From the NCBI RefSeq assembly GCF_001613465.1, contig NZ_BDCK01000018.1, positions 186,001 to 250,000 of the forward strand: DNA of 64,000 nt. The letters run 5' to 3'. Every line of letters begins with the position of its first letter. Positions within the stretch are counted from its first letter, which is position 1. Under the pieces are notes generated by a model. It was not told where the DNA came from. It saw only the letters and a program-made list of their open reading frames with translations, and did no database searches. This DNA is from Nocardia niwae NBRC 108934 = DSM 45340. Its GTDB lineage: Bacteria; Actinomycetota; Actinomycetes; Mycobacteriales; Mycobacteriaceae. The translations under genes and the position numbers were made by a program. Positions 16,809 to 25,772 of the stretch are shown here, one piece after another.

Positions 16809-17687
16809 TCAGTTGGACAGCAAGCTGATCGAGAGATCGGTCAGCCGGTGCGGGTCGGCGATCACCCGATATCCCGTCACCCGGTCGTCGCGCACAGTGA
16901 CGGTCAGCGCCAGCAGCAATCTGCCGTGCGGGGCGACCACGATGCCCGGGTGACCGTCCACCAGCGCGAGCGCCGCCACCTGTGCCCGCCGGCGCAGCAG
17001 CACGGTTTCCGCGGCCACCGAGCCCGCGCCGCGCACGGTCGTGGCCATCCCGGCGGGAAGGGCGGCGGCGTCGGCCGTGCGGACCACGCCGGGCGCGAGG
17101 ACCGCCAGCAACCCATCGAGGTCGCCGCTGCGCGCCGCGCCGAGGAAGGCATCGACGACATGCCGCTGCACGGTGAGTGCCGGGGCGGCCGCGGCATCGA
17201 CGTCCCGCACCCGTTGGCGGGCGCGGCTGGCCAGCTTCTTGGTCGTCGGCGTCGTGCGGCCGACGATCGGCCCGATCTCGTCGAACGGCACCGCGAACAG
17301 GTCGTGCAGGACGAACGCCACCCGCTCGTCGGGACCGAGCCGGTCCAGCACCACCAGTAGCGCCCGGCCGACCGACTCGATCAGGACCGCCTCGTGTTCC
17401 GGTTCGTTCTCCTCGGCGCCGTCGTCGAGCCGGTGCGGGTGGCCGAGCGGTTCCTCGCGCCGCGCCGCTCTGCCGCGCAACATGTCCAGGCAGATGCGGG
17501 ACACGACGGTGGTGAGCCAGCCCCGGAGGTTGCGCACGTCCTCGACATCGTGGCGGGCCAGTCGCAGCCAGGTCTCCTGCACCGCGTCGTCGGCCTCGCT
17601 CGGTGAGCCGAGCATGCGGTAGGCGACCGCGTGCAGGTGCCCGCGCTGGGACTCGAATTCCCGGGCCAAGCCGTCTTCGGTGGGCAT
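16809..17687 (-). CDS. ECF sigma factor with SnoaL-like C-terminal domain
   Basis: A 292-residue sigma factor related to SigJ/ECF41/ECF56. Region 2 is near residues 10-75 (A-Y-R-M-L-G-S...E-A-D-D-A-V-Q-E-T-W), region 4 near 115-165 (F-D-E-I-G-P-I-V-G-R-T), then a NTF2/SnoaL-like C-terminal domain of about 120 residues, which in this group regulates activity instead of an anti-sigma factor. The WLPEP and DGGGK motifs typical of ECF41 are not visible, so it is a more distant group than the sigma factor at 44114. It is divergent from a DoxX-like gene, the arrangement expected for these sigmas and their target. Confidence 0.83.
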   Translation of the reverse strand: MPTEDGLAREFESQRGHLHAVAYRMLGSPSEADDAVQETWLRLARHDVEDVRNLRGWLTTVVSRICLDMLRGRAARREEPLGHPHRLDDGAEENEPEHEAVLIESVGRALLVVLDRLGPDERVAFVLHDLFAVPFDEIGPIVGRTTPTTKKLASRARQRVRDVDAAAAPALTVQRHVVDAFLGAARSGDLDGLLAVLAPGVVRTADAAALPAGMATTVRGAGSVAAETVLLRRRAQVAALALVDGHPGIVVAPHGRLLLALTVTVRDDRVTGYRVIADPHRLTDLSISLLSN

Positions 17688-17709
17688 CGGTCACCTTTCC
17701 GCTCCGGGG

Positions 17710-17729
17710 TCCGTCACCGAGATGACGGA
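17710..17729. promoter_or_regulatory. Inverted repeat in sigma factor / DoxX divergent promoter
   Basis: TCCGTCA (17710-17716) and TGACGGA (17723-17729) are 7-base arms around 6 bases, 23 bases upstream of the sigma factor start and 65 bases upstream of the DoxX start. Candidate operator; alternatively part of a sigma promoter. Confidence 0.35.
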
Positions 17730-17793
17730 TTCGACAGCTCACAGGTGACCGGCGTCCGCAGCGGGGCGCGGCACCTCACGAAAGGGTATTGCC

Positions 17794-18141
17794 ATGGACA
17801 TCGCCTATCTCGTCGCCACAGTGCTGGCAGCCGCCGCCGCTTTGCTCGCGGCGGGCATCGATGTGGTCCGCGCCGAATGGGTGCGGGAGAACATGCGCGC
17901 CTACGGGGTTCCGGTGTCATGGTTGACGCCGCTGGCCGTCGTCAAGGCGCTCGGCGGGGCCGGACTGCTCGCCGGTCTGGCGTTTCCGCCGATCGGCGTC
18001 GCCGCGGCGGCGGGGTTGGTGCTCTACTTCCTCGGCGCGGTGGTGACCGTCATCCGGGCGCGGTACTACGCGCATATCGGCTATCCGCTGCCGTATCTCG
18101 CGTTGGCAGCGGCCTCGCTGGGACTGTTCGTCGCATCGTAG
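17794..18141 (+). CDS. DoxX-like small membrane protein
   Basis: A 115-residue protein with four hydrophobic helices and the DoxX_2 family pattern: V-R-A-E-W-V-R-E-N-M-R-A-Y-G-V-P after helix 1 and V-V-K-A-L-G-G-A-G in helix 2. Role unknown; DoxX proteins are linked to redox and quinone chemistry. Start preceded by GAAAGG at 8 bases. Divergent pairing with the SigJ-type gene suggests it is that sigma factor's main target. Confidence 0.8.
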   Translation: MDIAYLVATVLAAAAALLAAGIDVVRAEWVRENMRAYGVPVSWLTPLAVVKALGGAGLLAGLAFPPIGVAAAAGLVLYFLGAVVTVIRARYYAHIGYPLPYLALAAASLGLFVAS

Positions 18142-18188
18142 GCACGCATGGATGCCGCGATGATGCGTTGGGAGGACCGGTTGCCATG

Positions 18189-18239
18189 CCGGAGCGTTCT
18201 CCGGTGCGTCGCACGCCGCACAGGAGGGACGGACCGTCC
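18189..18239. terminator. Two hairpins between convergent genes
   Basis: CCGGAG-CGTT-CTCCGG (18189-18204) and GGACGG-A-CCGTCC (18227-18239) lie between the DoxX gene and the convergent GMC gene. The second directly abuts the GMC stop. Probably terminators for the two strands; no T-runs. Confidence 0.4.
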
Positions 18240-19847
18240 TTATCCGGCCAGGATGAACTTGGCCGCCTGCTCGCCGATGAACACCGCCGGTGCGTGCGTG
18301 TGCCCGCGGATGATGAGCGGCATCACCGAGGCGTCGGCCACCCGAAGCCCCTGTACGCCACGCACTTCCAGCCGGGGTGTGACGACGCTGGCGGGGTCGG
18401 TGCCCATGCGGCAGGTGCCGACCGGGTGGTAGAGCGTGTGCGCGTAGGAGTTGAGCGTCAGCTCGAGCACGGCTTCCGATTCCGCGGGCGCCTGCGGCGG
18501 ATAGATCAGCGGCCCGAGCACCGCCTTCATCGAGGGCTCCGCGGCGATGGCGGCGCACACGCGCAGCCCGGCCATGATGGCGGCGCGGTCGGCGCCCGCG
18601 CTGTCGGACAGGTAGCGCGGATCGATGACGGGTTTGGCGGACGGATCCGGGCCGGACAGCGTGATCCGTCCCCGGCTCTGCGGGCGCAGCAGCACCGTCG
18701 CCAGGATCACGCCGTGCTCGGTCGGGTCCTGAAGTCCTTCGTAGTAGAACGGCGCGGGCGCGAAGACCAGCTCCAGGTCGGGGAATTCCAAATCCGCCCT
18801 GCTGCGGATGAACCCGTACGCTTCGCCGACGTTCGAGGTGAGCATGCCGCGATGACGGATCAGGTAGGCCAGCAGCTGACGCGGCTTCTCGGCGCCGAAC
18901 AGCGAATCGCCGGCGACGCCGTAGCCGAGCCCGGCGACCAGGTGGTCCTGCAGATTCCCGCCCACCTCCGGCGCGTGATGGCGCACCTCGATGCCGTGGC
19001 CGGCCAGTTCGTCCCGGTCGCCGATGCCGGAGAGCATCAGCAGTTGCGGGCTGTTGATCGCGCCGCCGCACAGCACGACCTCGCGCCGCGCGGTCACCGT
19101 GTGCGTGACACCGCCCCGGCGATACTCCACGCCGACGGCGCGCGTGCCGTCGAACAGCACCCGGGTGGCCAGCGCCTCGCTGCGCACCGTGAGGTTCGGA
19201 CGGCGCAGCGCGGGCCGCAGGTAGGCGTCGGCGGTGCTCCAGCGGCGGCCTCCACGCTGGGTGACCATGGTCTCGCTGAACCCGTCCGGCTGCGGACGGT
19301 TCGGTGGCTCGACCCGGTAGCCCGCCTCCTGGACCGCGGCCAGGTAGGCGGCGGTGAGGCCGCGCGGGCTGCGCTGGCGGGAGACGTGCAGCGGACCCTC
19401 GGTGCCCTCGTCGGGATACTGGGCGTTCTCCACGCGTTCGATGCGCCGGAACTGCTCGACGGCCGCGGCGAAGCCCCACTCCGCACCCGCCAGCAGCGCC
19501 CACTCGTCGTAGTCCGCGCGGAAGCCGCGCACCCACATCATGGCGTTCATCGAGGACGAGCCGCCGAACATCTTGCCGCGCGGCCAGTAGATCTCGCGGT
19601 TCTTCAGTTCCGGCTGCGGCTGCGTGAGGTAGTCCCAATCCACCTCGGAGCGGAACAGTTTCGCGAATCCGGCGGGAATGTGCGCGAACTTGTTCTTGTC
19701 CGGCGGGCCCGCTTCCAGCAGCGCCACCGTGGTGCCCGGATCGGCGCTGAGCCGATTGGCCACCACCGCGCCCGCCGATCCCGAGCCGACGACGACGTAG
19801 TCCGCGGAAAGCTCCCCAGGTTGCACGTTTCCCACTCCGATCTGCAC
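18240..19847 (-). CDS. GMC-family FAD-dependent alcohol oxidoreductase 1
   Basis: A 535-residue glucose-methanol-choline oxidoreductase. The FAD-binding V-V-G-S-G-S-A-G lies near residue 20, the signature [13 protein letters not shown] follows, and the C-terminal catalytic His is in [10 protein letters not shown] with a second His in R-G-H-T-H-A-P. It oxidises an unknown alcohol to aldehyde. It is very similar along its length to the GMC protein at 56968. It ends a same-strand series led by an aldehyde dehydrogenase, which could consume its product. The TetR gene lies 84 bases upstream. Confidence 0.88.
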   Translation of the reverse strand: MQIGVGNVQPGELSADYVVVGSGSAGAVVANRLSADPGTTVALLEAGPPDKNKFAHIPAGFAKLFRSEVDWDYLTQPQPELKNREIYWPRGKMFGGSSSMNAMMWVRGFRADYDEWALLAGAEWGFAAAVEQFRRIERVENAQYPDEGTEGPLHVSRQRSPRGLTAAYLAAVQEAGYRVEPPNRPQPDGFSETMVTQRGGRRWSTADAYLRPALRRPNLTVRSEALATRVLFDGTRAVGVEYRRGGVTHTVTARREVVLCGGAINSPQLLMLSGIGDRDELAGHGIEVRHHAPEVGGNLQDHLVAGLGYGVAGDSLFGAEKPRQLLAYLIRHRGMLTSNVGEAYGFIRSRADLEFPDLELVFAPAPFYYEGLQDPTEHGVILATVLLRPQSRGRITLSGPDPSAKPVIDPRYLSDSAGADRAAIMAGLRVCAAIAAEPSMKAVLGPLIYPPQAPAESEAVLELTLNSYAHTLYHPVGTCRMGTDPASVVTPRLEVRGVQGLRVADASVMPLIIRGHTHAPAVFIGEQAAKFILAG

Positions 19848-19931
19848 CGACTACGGCAAAGATACGAGCAAGCATGCGCCGTGCGGCCCGGTTTCGGGTA
19901 ACCGGCCCGAAGTCGTCCGGCGATGTCCGCG

Positions 19932-20510
19932 CTAGCGCAGGATCAGCAGCGCCGAGGCCTCGATGCGGTCGGCGATCTCGGAGTAGGACCCGTAGCCCAT
20001 GCCCGCGCGCACCAGCGCGCCCGCGTAGAGCAATTCCAGCGATTCGACGACGTCCGGGTCGGGCTCCGGGCCGAGGGCGCGGATGATGCGCTTGCGGATC
20101 TCGGCGCCGATGCGTCCGCGCAGATGCTCCACATCGGGGTCGCGGCCGAGCAATGCGCTGGTGACCGCGCCGGAGAGCTCCTGCTCGTCGGCCACCAGCA
20201 TCGCGATGTTCCGCAGTTCGGCGACCACCCGCACGGTCGGGTCCCGGTCCTCGCTGACCGGCGACGGCGAGGCGACCAGCCGCCGCCAGAAGATCTCCGC
20301 GACCAGGTGCTCCTTCGACGAGAAGTAGGTGTAGGCCGTGGCCGTCCCGACCCCCGCCGCGGCGGCGACCATCCGGATGGTCATCCCCGCGAACCCTTCG
20401 CGCGCAAGCACTTCCACCGCCGCGCGGGTCAGCTTGTCGACGGTGTCGGCTTGCTTGCCGGAGAGCCTGCGGCGGGTCGCCTCGAGAATGACGGAATCGG
20501 GTTCGGACAT
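19932..20510 (-). CDS. TetR-family regulator of the 18-27 kb catabolic block
   Basis: A 192-residue TetR protein with its N-terminal helix-turn-helix at about residues 40-70 (M-T-I-R-M-V-A-A-A-A-G-V-G...Y-F-S-S-K-E-H-L) and a ligand-binding helical remainder. A 14-base motif overlapping its own start codon (20505-20518) recurs at 25575-25588 and 25757-25770, in front of the aldehyde dehydrogenase and the divergent SDR-ferredoxin pair. This makes it the best candidate regulator of itself and both operons. It probably represses until a pathway intermediate binds; ligand unknown. Confidence 0.85.
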   Translation of the reverse strand: MSEPDSVILEATRRRLSGKQADTVDKLTRAAVEVLAREGFAGMTIRMVAAAAGVGTATAYTYFSSKEHLVAEIFWRRLVASPSPVSEDRDPTVRVVAELRNIAMLVADEQELSGAVTSALLGRDPDVEHLRGRIGAEIRKRIIRALGPEPDPDVVESLELLYAGALVRAGMGYGSYSEIADRIEASALLILR

Positions 20511-20518
20511 GTGTCTGG
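20505..20518. promoter_or_regulatory. TetR operator copy 1, over the tetR start codon
   Basis: On the minus strand CCAGACACATGTCC, identical over 14 bases to the core at 25757. It covers the ATG of the TetR gene (20508-20510), a placement typical of autoregulation. Confidence 0.65.
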
Positions 20519-20543
20519 ATCCTACTAGGCGGACTGGAACGGT

Positions 20544-22013
20544 TCAGTTCCCGGCCGCCGCGATACCGGCCCTGCGCCCGTAGAAGCTGCCGTCGCCCAG
20601 CGACGCGCCGCTGACGTACCCGCCCGCGCACAGGCCGGAGGTGCACCGGCCCGCCGCGAACAGTCCCGGGATCGGCTCGCCGGAGACGTGCAGCACCCGC
20701 GAGTCGAGGTCGGTACGCAGTCCGCCCAGCGTGAAACCGGCCGTGAAGCCGCGCATGTCGAACGCGGCCACCGGTCCGCGCAGCGGGCGCACCCATTCCG
20801 GCTTCTTGCCCAGCAACGGGTCCTCGCGGCTGGCGGCGTGCAGGTTGTAGCACTCCACTGTGGCCTGCAGCGCCTGGCCGGGCAGACCCATCTCGGCTTC
20901 CAGTTCGGCGATGGTCTCCGCCACCCAGGTGGGCGGCTGGCGGAAGAACGGCGTCGAGGTCTCGGTCGTCAGCGCCTCCTCGTAGGACCCCTCGTCGATC
21001 ACCAGGTACGCCTGATTGTCCTGCTGGATCAGCGTGGCCTGGCCGATCCGGCCGGGGTAGGTGTCTTCGGTGATGTAGCGCTGCCCGCGCCCGTTGACCA
21101 GGATGCCGCGCGCCATCAACTGCGGGTCCCCGAAGAACGCGACCTCGGTAGCGTCCATGTGCGCCAGTTCCGCGCCGAGCGCCTGCGCCAGCCGGATACC
21201 GATGCCGTCGTGTTCCTCGATCGCCGCGGCGGGCCTGCCGATCAGCCGCGGCGCGTATCCCTCGATCATCTCCTTGTGATAGGCGAAGCTGCCGGTGGCC
21301 AGCACGACGCCGCGCTCGGCGCGGATGGCGACCGGCTTGCCGTAGCGGCGGGCGAGGACGCCGACCACCCGATCGTCGTCGTCGACGATCAGTCGCGCGA
21401 TCCGGATGTCGTACTCCGTGCGCACACCCAGCGCTTGCGCGGTGTCGGCCAGCGGCTTCATCAGCATGTAGCCGCCGCCCTTCTCGCCGGTGCGCTTGTC
21501 GGCCATCTGCGGAACATGGCCGCGCGGAGCGGGTGTCGCGATCGTGTTGAAGGGCGCGGCGTTCTCGCCGCCGGAGTACATCAGCCCTTCGTCGTGCGGC
21601 GGCTCCCACCCCGGCTCGCCCCAGAACGCCTCGCGGAAGGGCACGCCACAGGACACCAGCCAGTGGAAGTGCTCGACGCTGCCGCGGCAGTAGTCGGCGA
21701 TCTTCGCCTTGTCCACGCCGGGACCGAGTGCCGCGAGCAGGAAGGTCTCCATGTTCTCCGGGGTGTCCTCGAAGCCGAGGGCCTGTTGCAGCGGAGTGCC
21801 GCCGCCCAGATAGATGAAGCCGCCCGCCAAGGCTGCGGCGCCGCCCCAGCCGCCGGTGCGCTCCAGGACCAGCACGTCCGCTCCGGCGCGGGCGGCCTCG
21901 ATCGCGGCGCAGACCCCGGCGATGCCGTATCCGGCGACGACGACGTCGGCTCGGTGGTCCCAGGTCTCGACCAGGCACGCGCGCAGGGGACGAATGGTGG
22001 TGGCGTCGGACAT
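20544..22013 (-). CDS. KstD/fumarate-reductase-type FAD-binding dehydrogenase
   Basis: A 489-residue flavoprotein of the FAD_binding_2 family (3-ketosteroid-delta1-dehydrogenase / fumarate reductase flavoprotein). Dinucleotide site V-V-A-G-Y-G-I-A-G lies at residues 25-33 with a following E-R-T-G-G-W-G-G. A C-terminal FAD-contact block reads G-L-F-A-A-G-R-C-T-S-G...G-A-S-L-G-D-G. A role in ring or side-chain desaturation of a steroid-like substrate is inference from family and context. I chose ATG 22013, with AAGGA about 9 bases upstream; a longer frame to 22664 overlaps the CMD gene and is a shadow. The CMD gene ends 14 bases upstream. Confidence 0.85.
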   Translation of the reverse strand: MSDATTIRPLRACLVETWDHRADVVVAGYGIAGVCAAIEAARAGADVLVLERTGGWGGAAALAGGFIYLGGGTPLQQALGFEDTPENMETFLLAALGPGVDKAKIADYCRGSVEHFHWLVSCGVPFREAFWGEPGWEPPHDEGLMYSGGENAAPFNTIATPAPRGHVPQMADKRTGEKGGGYMLMKPLADTAQALGVRTEYDIRIARLIVDDDDRVVGVLARRYGKPVAIRAERGVVLATGSFAYHKEMIEGYAPRLIGRPAAAIEEHDGIGIRLAQALGAELAHMDATEVAFFGDPQLMARGILVNGRGQRYITEDTYPGRIGQATLIQQDNQAYLVIDEGSYEEALTTETSTPFFRQPPTWVAETIAELEAEMGLPGQALQATVECYNLHAASREDPLLGKKPEWVRPLRGPVAAFDMRGFTAGFTLGGLRTDLDSRVLHVSGEPIPGLFAAGRCTSGLCAGGYVSGASLGDGSFYGRRAGIAAAGN

Positions 22014-22027
22014 GGTCAACGAATCCT

Positions 22028-22432
22028 TCACTGCTCGGCGGACGCGGATTTCGCGCGGGCGGCCTTCTTCTGCTGTGCCACAATCGTGCCCACCAGGAGG
22101 TCGAGTTTGGTGCCGTTCGGCCAACCCACGTAGTGGCACAGGAACACCGCGATCTCGTGCAGCTGGTCTTCGGTGAGTTCGCCGTTGCGCAGCGCGGCCC
22201 CGATCTGGATGCCCGCGGTGTCGATCGCGCCCTGTGCGGCCAGCGCGCCGAGCAACAGCAGCCTGCGATCGCGGACGGTGAGTCCGGGTCGCGACCAGAT
22301 GTCGGCGAACAGGTGGTCGGCGGTGACGGCGAAGTGGGCGCCGGGGTACTCCTGGAATTCCGTGCCGTAGACCTCGGCCATCCTGGCCAGACCGCGTTGC
22401 CGCACAGTGTCGCCGGATCCGTTGTCGCTCAT
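22028..22432 (-). CDS. Carboxymuconolactone decarboxylase-family protein
   Basis: A 134-residue protein of the CMD/AhpD-like fold: R-D-R-R-L-L-L-L-G-A-L-A in the first helix and an E-I-A-V-F-L-C-H-Y-V-G-W-P segment. The single Cys and the lack of a CxxC motif argue against AhpD-type peroxidase activity. It may act as a small decarboxylase or lactonase-like enzyme in the pathway. Its start overlaps the stop of the upstream gene as ATGA, so the two are translationally coupled. Confidence 0.8.
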   Translation of the reverse strand: MSDNGSGDTVRQRGLARMAEVYGTEFQEYPGAHFAVTADHLFADIWSRPGLTVRDRRLLLLGALAAQGAIDTAGIQIGAALRNGELTEDQLHEIAVFLCHYVGWPNGTKLDLLVGTIVAQQKKAARAKSASAEQ

Positions 22433-23307
22433 GACGATTGCCTTTCCGATGCGAAGGTGCCCGTTCCGACGCCGAGGCCGGGGCCGAGCCGGTCGAGGGC
22501 GAGAGCGGCCAGCGGCAGCGCGGTGCCGAGCCGCTCGCCCAGTTCCAGGGCGAGACCGAGATCCTTTTCCCCGAGGTCGCGCACGTGCCGCAGGATCGGC
22601 AACCAGAAGTCGCCGTCCTCGACAGGGGCGCTGGTGTCGCGCAGCATGATGGCGCCGGGACCACCGGTGACCGCGTCGGAGTGGCGCACCACCTTGCCGA
22701 GCGCGGCGAGGTCGAGACCGGCCGCCTCGGCCAGCCGTTGCGCCTCGGTGGCCGCGGTGAAGGAGACGAAGTGCAGCAGGTTGCGCGCCAATTTCATGCG
22801 CGTGCCCGCGCCGACCGGCCCGGCGTGCACGATGAGATCGGCGAAGCAGCCGAACGGTTCGCGCACCTGCTCGAACGCCGCAGCGCTGCCGCCGACCATG
22901 ACCGCGAGTGCGCCGCGGGTCGCGCCGGATGCGCCGCCGCTGATCGGCGCGTCCACCAGTTCGACGCCGCGGTCGCCGCAGACCGCCGCGAGTTCTTCGG
23001 CGGTGCGATCGCTGATCGTTGAGTGCACGGCGATCACGGTGCCCGGCGCGGCGGTCCGCAGCACACCCTCCGGGCCCGTGATCACGTCGCGGACCTGGGC
23101 GTCGTTCACCACGGTGATCGAGATGATCGTGGCCTGCGCGGCCAGTTCGGCGGCGGAGGCGACCGCGTCGGCCCCGGCCGCGAGGAACGGCTCCACCGCT
23201 TCGGGCCGCATGTCGCACACCGCGAGCCCGCCCGGCCATGCCAGCAGGCGCTCGGCCATCGGCGCGCCCATGTTGCCCAAGCCGAGGAATCCGATGCGGG
23301 CGCTCAT
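22429..23307 (-). CDS. 3-hydroxyisobutyrate-dehydrogenase-like NAD(P) enzyme
   Basis: A 292-residue member of the beta-hydroxyacid dehydrogenase family. Rossmann motif G-F-L-G-L-G-N-M-G-A-P-M lies at residues 6-17, the substrate-site block D-A-P-I-S-G-G-A-S-G-A at 119-129, and catalytic Lys172 in R-M-K-L-A-R-N. It oxidises a beta-hydroxyacid or reduces the semialdehyde. ATGA overlaps with both the upstream SDR and downstream CMD genes show one transcription unit. Confidence 0.87.
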   Translation of the reverse strand: MSARIGFLGLGNMGAPMAERLLAWPGGLAVCDMRPEAVEPFLAAGADAVASAAELAAQATIISITVVNDAQVRDVITGPEGVLRTAAPGTVIAVHSTISDRTAEELAAVCGDRGVELVDAPISGGASGATRGALAVMVGGSAAAFEQVREPFGCFADLIVHAGPVGAGTRMKLARNLLHFVSFTAATEAQRLAEAAGLDLAALGKVVRHSDAVTGGPGAIMLRDTSAPVEDGDFWLPILRHVRDLGEKDLGLALELGERLGTALPLAALALDRLGPGLGVGTGTFASERQSS

Positions 23308-24056
23308 GACCGCACGATCTGTCCGCCGTCGACGTTGAAGATCTGCCCGGTGACCCAGCTCGCCTCGTCCGACAGCAGGTAGAGGCAGGCGCCGACCAGG
23401 TCCTGCGGGGTGCCCATCCGCTTGAGCGGCAGGCGCTTGACGATGTCGTCGACGATCACGTCGGGGGTGACGGCCTTGGTGGCGTCGGTGTCGATCGGAC
23501 CCGGCGCGATGGCGTTGACGCGGATGTTCGATCCGCCGAGTTCGAAGGCCAGTTGCTGGGTCAGCCCGTTGACGCCGACTTTCGCCAGGCCGTAGAAGCT
23601 GGAATACAGCCATGCGGCGGTGGAGGACTGGTTGACGATCGACCCGCTGCCCCGCTTGGACATGTGCGGCCAGACGGCGCGGGTCATGATCAGCGCGCCG
23701 TCCATGTTCACACTCATGAACTTCTTGTAGTAGTCCCACGGCACGGTCAGCAGCAGGTTCAGCTTCATCTCGCCGTAGATGGCGGCGTTGTTCACCAGGT
23801 GGTCGATGCCGCCGAACTCGGTGACGGCGAGATCGGCCAGGGCGGTGGCGGATTCGGGATCGGACACGTCGACCTGGCCGAACACCGCCGTGCCGCCGTC
23901 GGCGACGATCTTCTCGACCACCGCCGCGCCGCCTTCGGCGTTCTTGTCGGCGACCACGACGTTCGCGCCTTCGGTGGCCAGTGCCTGCGCGTAGGCCGCG
24001 CCGATGCCCTGGGCGGCGCCGGTGACGATGGCGGATCTTCCCGTGAAACGGGCCAT
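23304..24056 (-). CDS. Short-chain dehydrogenase/reductase
   Basis: A 250-residue classical SDR. Cofactor site T-G-A-A-Q-G-I-G lies at 12-19, N-N-A-A at 89-92, catalytic Ser144/145, Tyr155 and Lys159 (Y-G-L-A-K), and a P-G-P-I-D-T loop follows. The Asp after the second strand (V-A-D-K) favours NAD. It overlaps the next gene by ATGA and lies 33 bases after the aldehyde dehydrogenase. Its alcohol or ketone substrate is unknown. Confidence 0.87.
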   Translation of the reverse strand: MARFTGRSAIVTGAAQGIGAAYAQALATEGANVVVADKNAEGGAAVVEKIVADGGTAVFGQVDVSDPESATALADLAVTEFGGIDHLVNNAAIYGEMKLNLLLTVPWDYYKKFMSVNMDGALIMTRAVWPHMSKRGSGSIVNQSSTAAWLYSSFYGLAKVGVNGLTQQLAFELGGSNIRVNAIAPGPIDTDATKAVTPDVIVDDIVKRLPLKRMGTPQDLVGACLYLLSDEASWVTGQIFNVDGGQIVRS

Positions 24057-24089
24057 GGAGTTCAGCTCCTCTGTGTTGTCCCGCGGCGG

Positions 24090-25556
24090 TCAGGCCGCGG
24101 TGGCGATGACTTTGGTCTCGAGGTATTCCTCGAAACCGGCGATGCCCATCTCACGGCCGAGGCCGGACTGCTTGTAGCCGCCGAACGGGACGTCGGCGGA
24201 GTACCAAACACCGCCGTTGACGCTCAGCGTCCCGGTGCGCACACCTTCGGTGACGCGCCGGATGCGTTCGGGATCGGTGCCCCATACCGAGCCGGACAGG
24301 CCGTAGGGTGAGTCGTTGGCGATGCGGACGGCGTCCTCGTCGCCGTCGTGCGGAATGATCACCAGCACCGGCCCGAAGATCTCCTCCCTGGCGACGGTCG
24401 AGCTGTTGGGGATGTCCGCGATGAGCGTCGGTTCGACGAAGAATCCGCGCTCGCGCCGAGGCCGCCCGCCGCCGGTCACGATGCGCCCGCCCTCGGCCCG
24501 TGCGATGTCGATGTAGCGTTCGACCCGGGCGCGCTGACGTTCGGAGATCAGCGGCCCGCACACCGTGCGCGGGTCGGCCGGGTCACCCGGTCGGATCCCG
24601 CCGAGCGTGGCCGCGGCCGCCTGGACCGCTTGGTCGTAGGCGGCGCGGGGCACCAGCAGCCGGGTGGACAGCGCGCACCCCTGCCCGGCGTGCACGCATA
24701 CCGAGAACGCCGCCACCGAGCAGGCCGCCGCGATGTCCGCATCGTCGAGCACGATGAACGCCGACTTGCCGCCCAGTTCCAGGAAAGCCCTCTTCAGCGT
24801 GGCGGCTGCGCCGGTCATGACGGCGCGGCCGGTGGCCGTGGACCCGGTGAAACTGATCATGTCGACGCGTGGGTCCGCGGTGAGCCGGGCGCCGAGCGCG
24901 TGGTCGGCGGAGGTCACGATGTTCACCACGCCCGCCGGGATATCGGTCTCCTCGGCGATGATGGCGCCGACCGCCGCCGCGCACCAGGGCGTGTCGGGGG
25001 CGGGTTTGAGCACGAGGGTGTTTCCCGCGGCCAGCGCGGGTCCCAGCTTGGCGAAGTTGATCTGGTGCGGGAAATTCCACGGCGTGATCGCCCCGACCAC
25101 GCCGATCGGCTCCCGGCGCAGAACCCGGCGGGTCTTGATGCCCATCGGCTCGGCCACGCCCAGATCCGTTTCCCAGGCGTAGGTTCCGGCGAGTCCGGCC
25201 GCGTAAGCGAGATCGGCGACCGGGCCTTCCAGCTGCGGGCCGCCGGTGAGCATCCGCGGGGCGCCGGCCTCGGCGATCGTGATCTCGCGCAGGTCTTCGA
25301 CGTGGGCTTGCAGCGCGGTGCGCAATTGCTCGAGACAGCGGGCGCGGAAGGCGTGGTCGCGCGACCAGTCCGTCTCGTCGAACGCGGTGCGCGCGGCGTC
25401 GACGGCCGCGTCGAGATCGGCCGCGTTCGCGTCCGCGGCGAGGCCGAGGACCTCCTCGGTCGCGGGGTTCACCGTCGCGAAGACACCGTCGGCGCCCTCG
25501 ACCAGCTTGCCGGCGATCAGCAGGCGGGAACCGTCGGCGGGCAGGAGGCTGCTCAT
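24090..25556 (-). CDS. Aldehyde dehydrogenase, first gene of TetR-controlled operon
   Basis: A 488-residue NAD(P)-dependent aldehyde dehydrogenase. P-W-N-F-P-H lies at about 159-164, F-T-G-S-T-A-T-G at 236-243, general base Glu260 in L-E-L-G-G-K, and catalytic Cys294 in G-Q-G-C. Its start lies 15 bases from an operator copy, and the genes downstream on this strand follow closely (SDR, hydroxyacid dehydrogenase, CMD, flavoprotein). It probably oxidises the aldehyde made by the GMC or SDR enzymes. Confidence 0.9.
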   Translation of the reverse strand: MSSLLPADGSRLLIAGKLVEGADGVFATVNPATEEVLGLAADANAADLDAAVDAARTAFDETDWSRDHAFRARCLEQLRTALQAHVEDLREITIAEAGAPRMLTGGPQLEGPVADLAYAAGLAGTYAWETDLGVAEPMGIKTRRVLRREPIGVVGAITPWNFPHQINFAKLGPALAAGNTLVLKPAPDTPWCAAAVGAIIAEETDIPAGVVNIVTSADHALGARLTADPRVDMISFTGSTATGRAVMTGAAATLKRAFLELGGKSAFIVLDDADIAAACSVAAFSVCVHAGQGCALSTRLLVPRAAYDQAVQAAAATLGGIRPGDPADPRTVCGPLISERQRARVERYIDIARAEGGRIVTGGGRPRRERGFFVEPTLIADIPNSSTVAREEIFGPVLVIIPHDGDEDAVRIANDSPYGLSGSVWGTDPERIRRVTEGVRTGTLSVNGGVWYSADVPFGGYKQSGLGREMGIAGFEEYLETKVIATAA

Positions 25557-25571
25557 GGATTACTCCGATAC

Positions 25572-25590
25572 TGTCTGGACACGTGTACGG
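25572..25590. promoter_or_regulatory. TetR operator copy 2, before the aldehyde dehydrogenase
   Basis: TGTCTGGACACGTGTACGG. It agrees with copy 3 at all positions except four purine/pyrimidine transitions and one A/C change, giving TGTCYRGACACRTGTMCRG. Located 15 bases upstream of the aldehyde dehydrogenase ATG. Confidence 0.6.
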
Positions 25591-25753
25591 AATATAGTCC
25601 GGGCCATTGATCTGTGGCAATAACAGGTTCTAACTCTGCCATTCTTCCCGACGTCGGCGCCCGGTGTGGCGTGACCGGTGCCAACACGCCCGATATGGCG
25701 GCGCGGAAGTGGATCGGCCCGGCTTATTGCCGGGGACAACCGAACAATGGTAG

Positions 25754-25772
25754 TGTCCAGACACATGTCCAG
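25754..25772. promoter_or_regulatory. TetR operator copy 3, before the SDR-ferredoxin pair
   Basis: TGTCCAGACACATGTCCAG, about 100 bases upstream of the SDR start. Its inner 14 bases equal the motif at the tetR start codon. Confidence 0.6.

Noticed and set aside
17917..22083. A 1388-codon open frame on the minus strand
   Set aside because: It runs across the GMC, TetR and flavoprotein genes in another frame and is Arg/Pro/Gly-rich without domains. It is a GC-bias shadow of the real genes.
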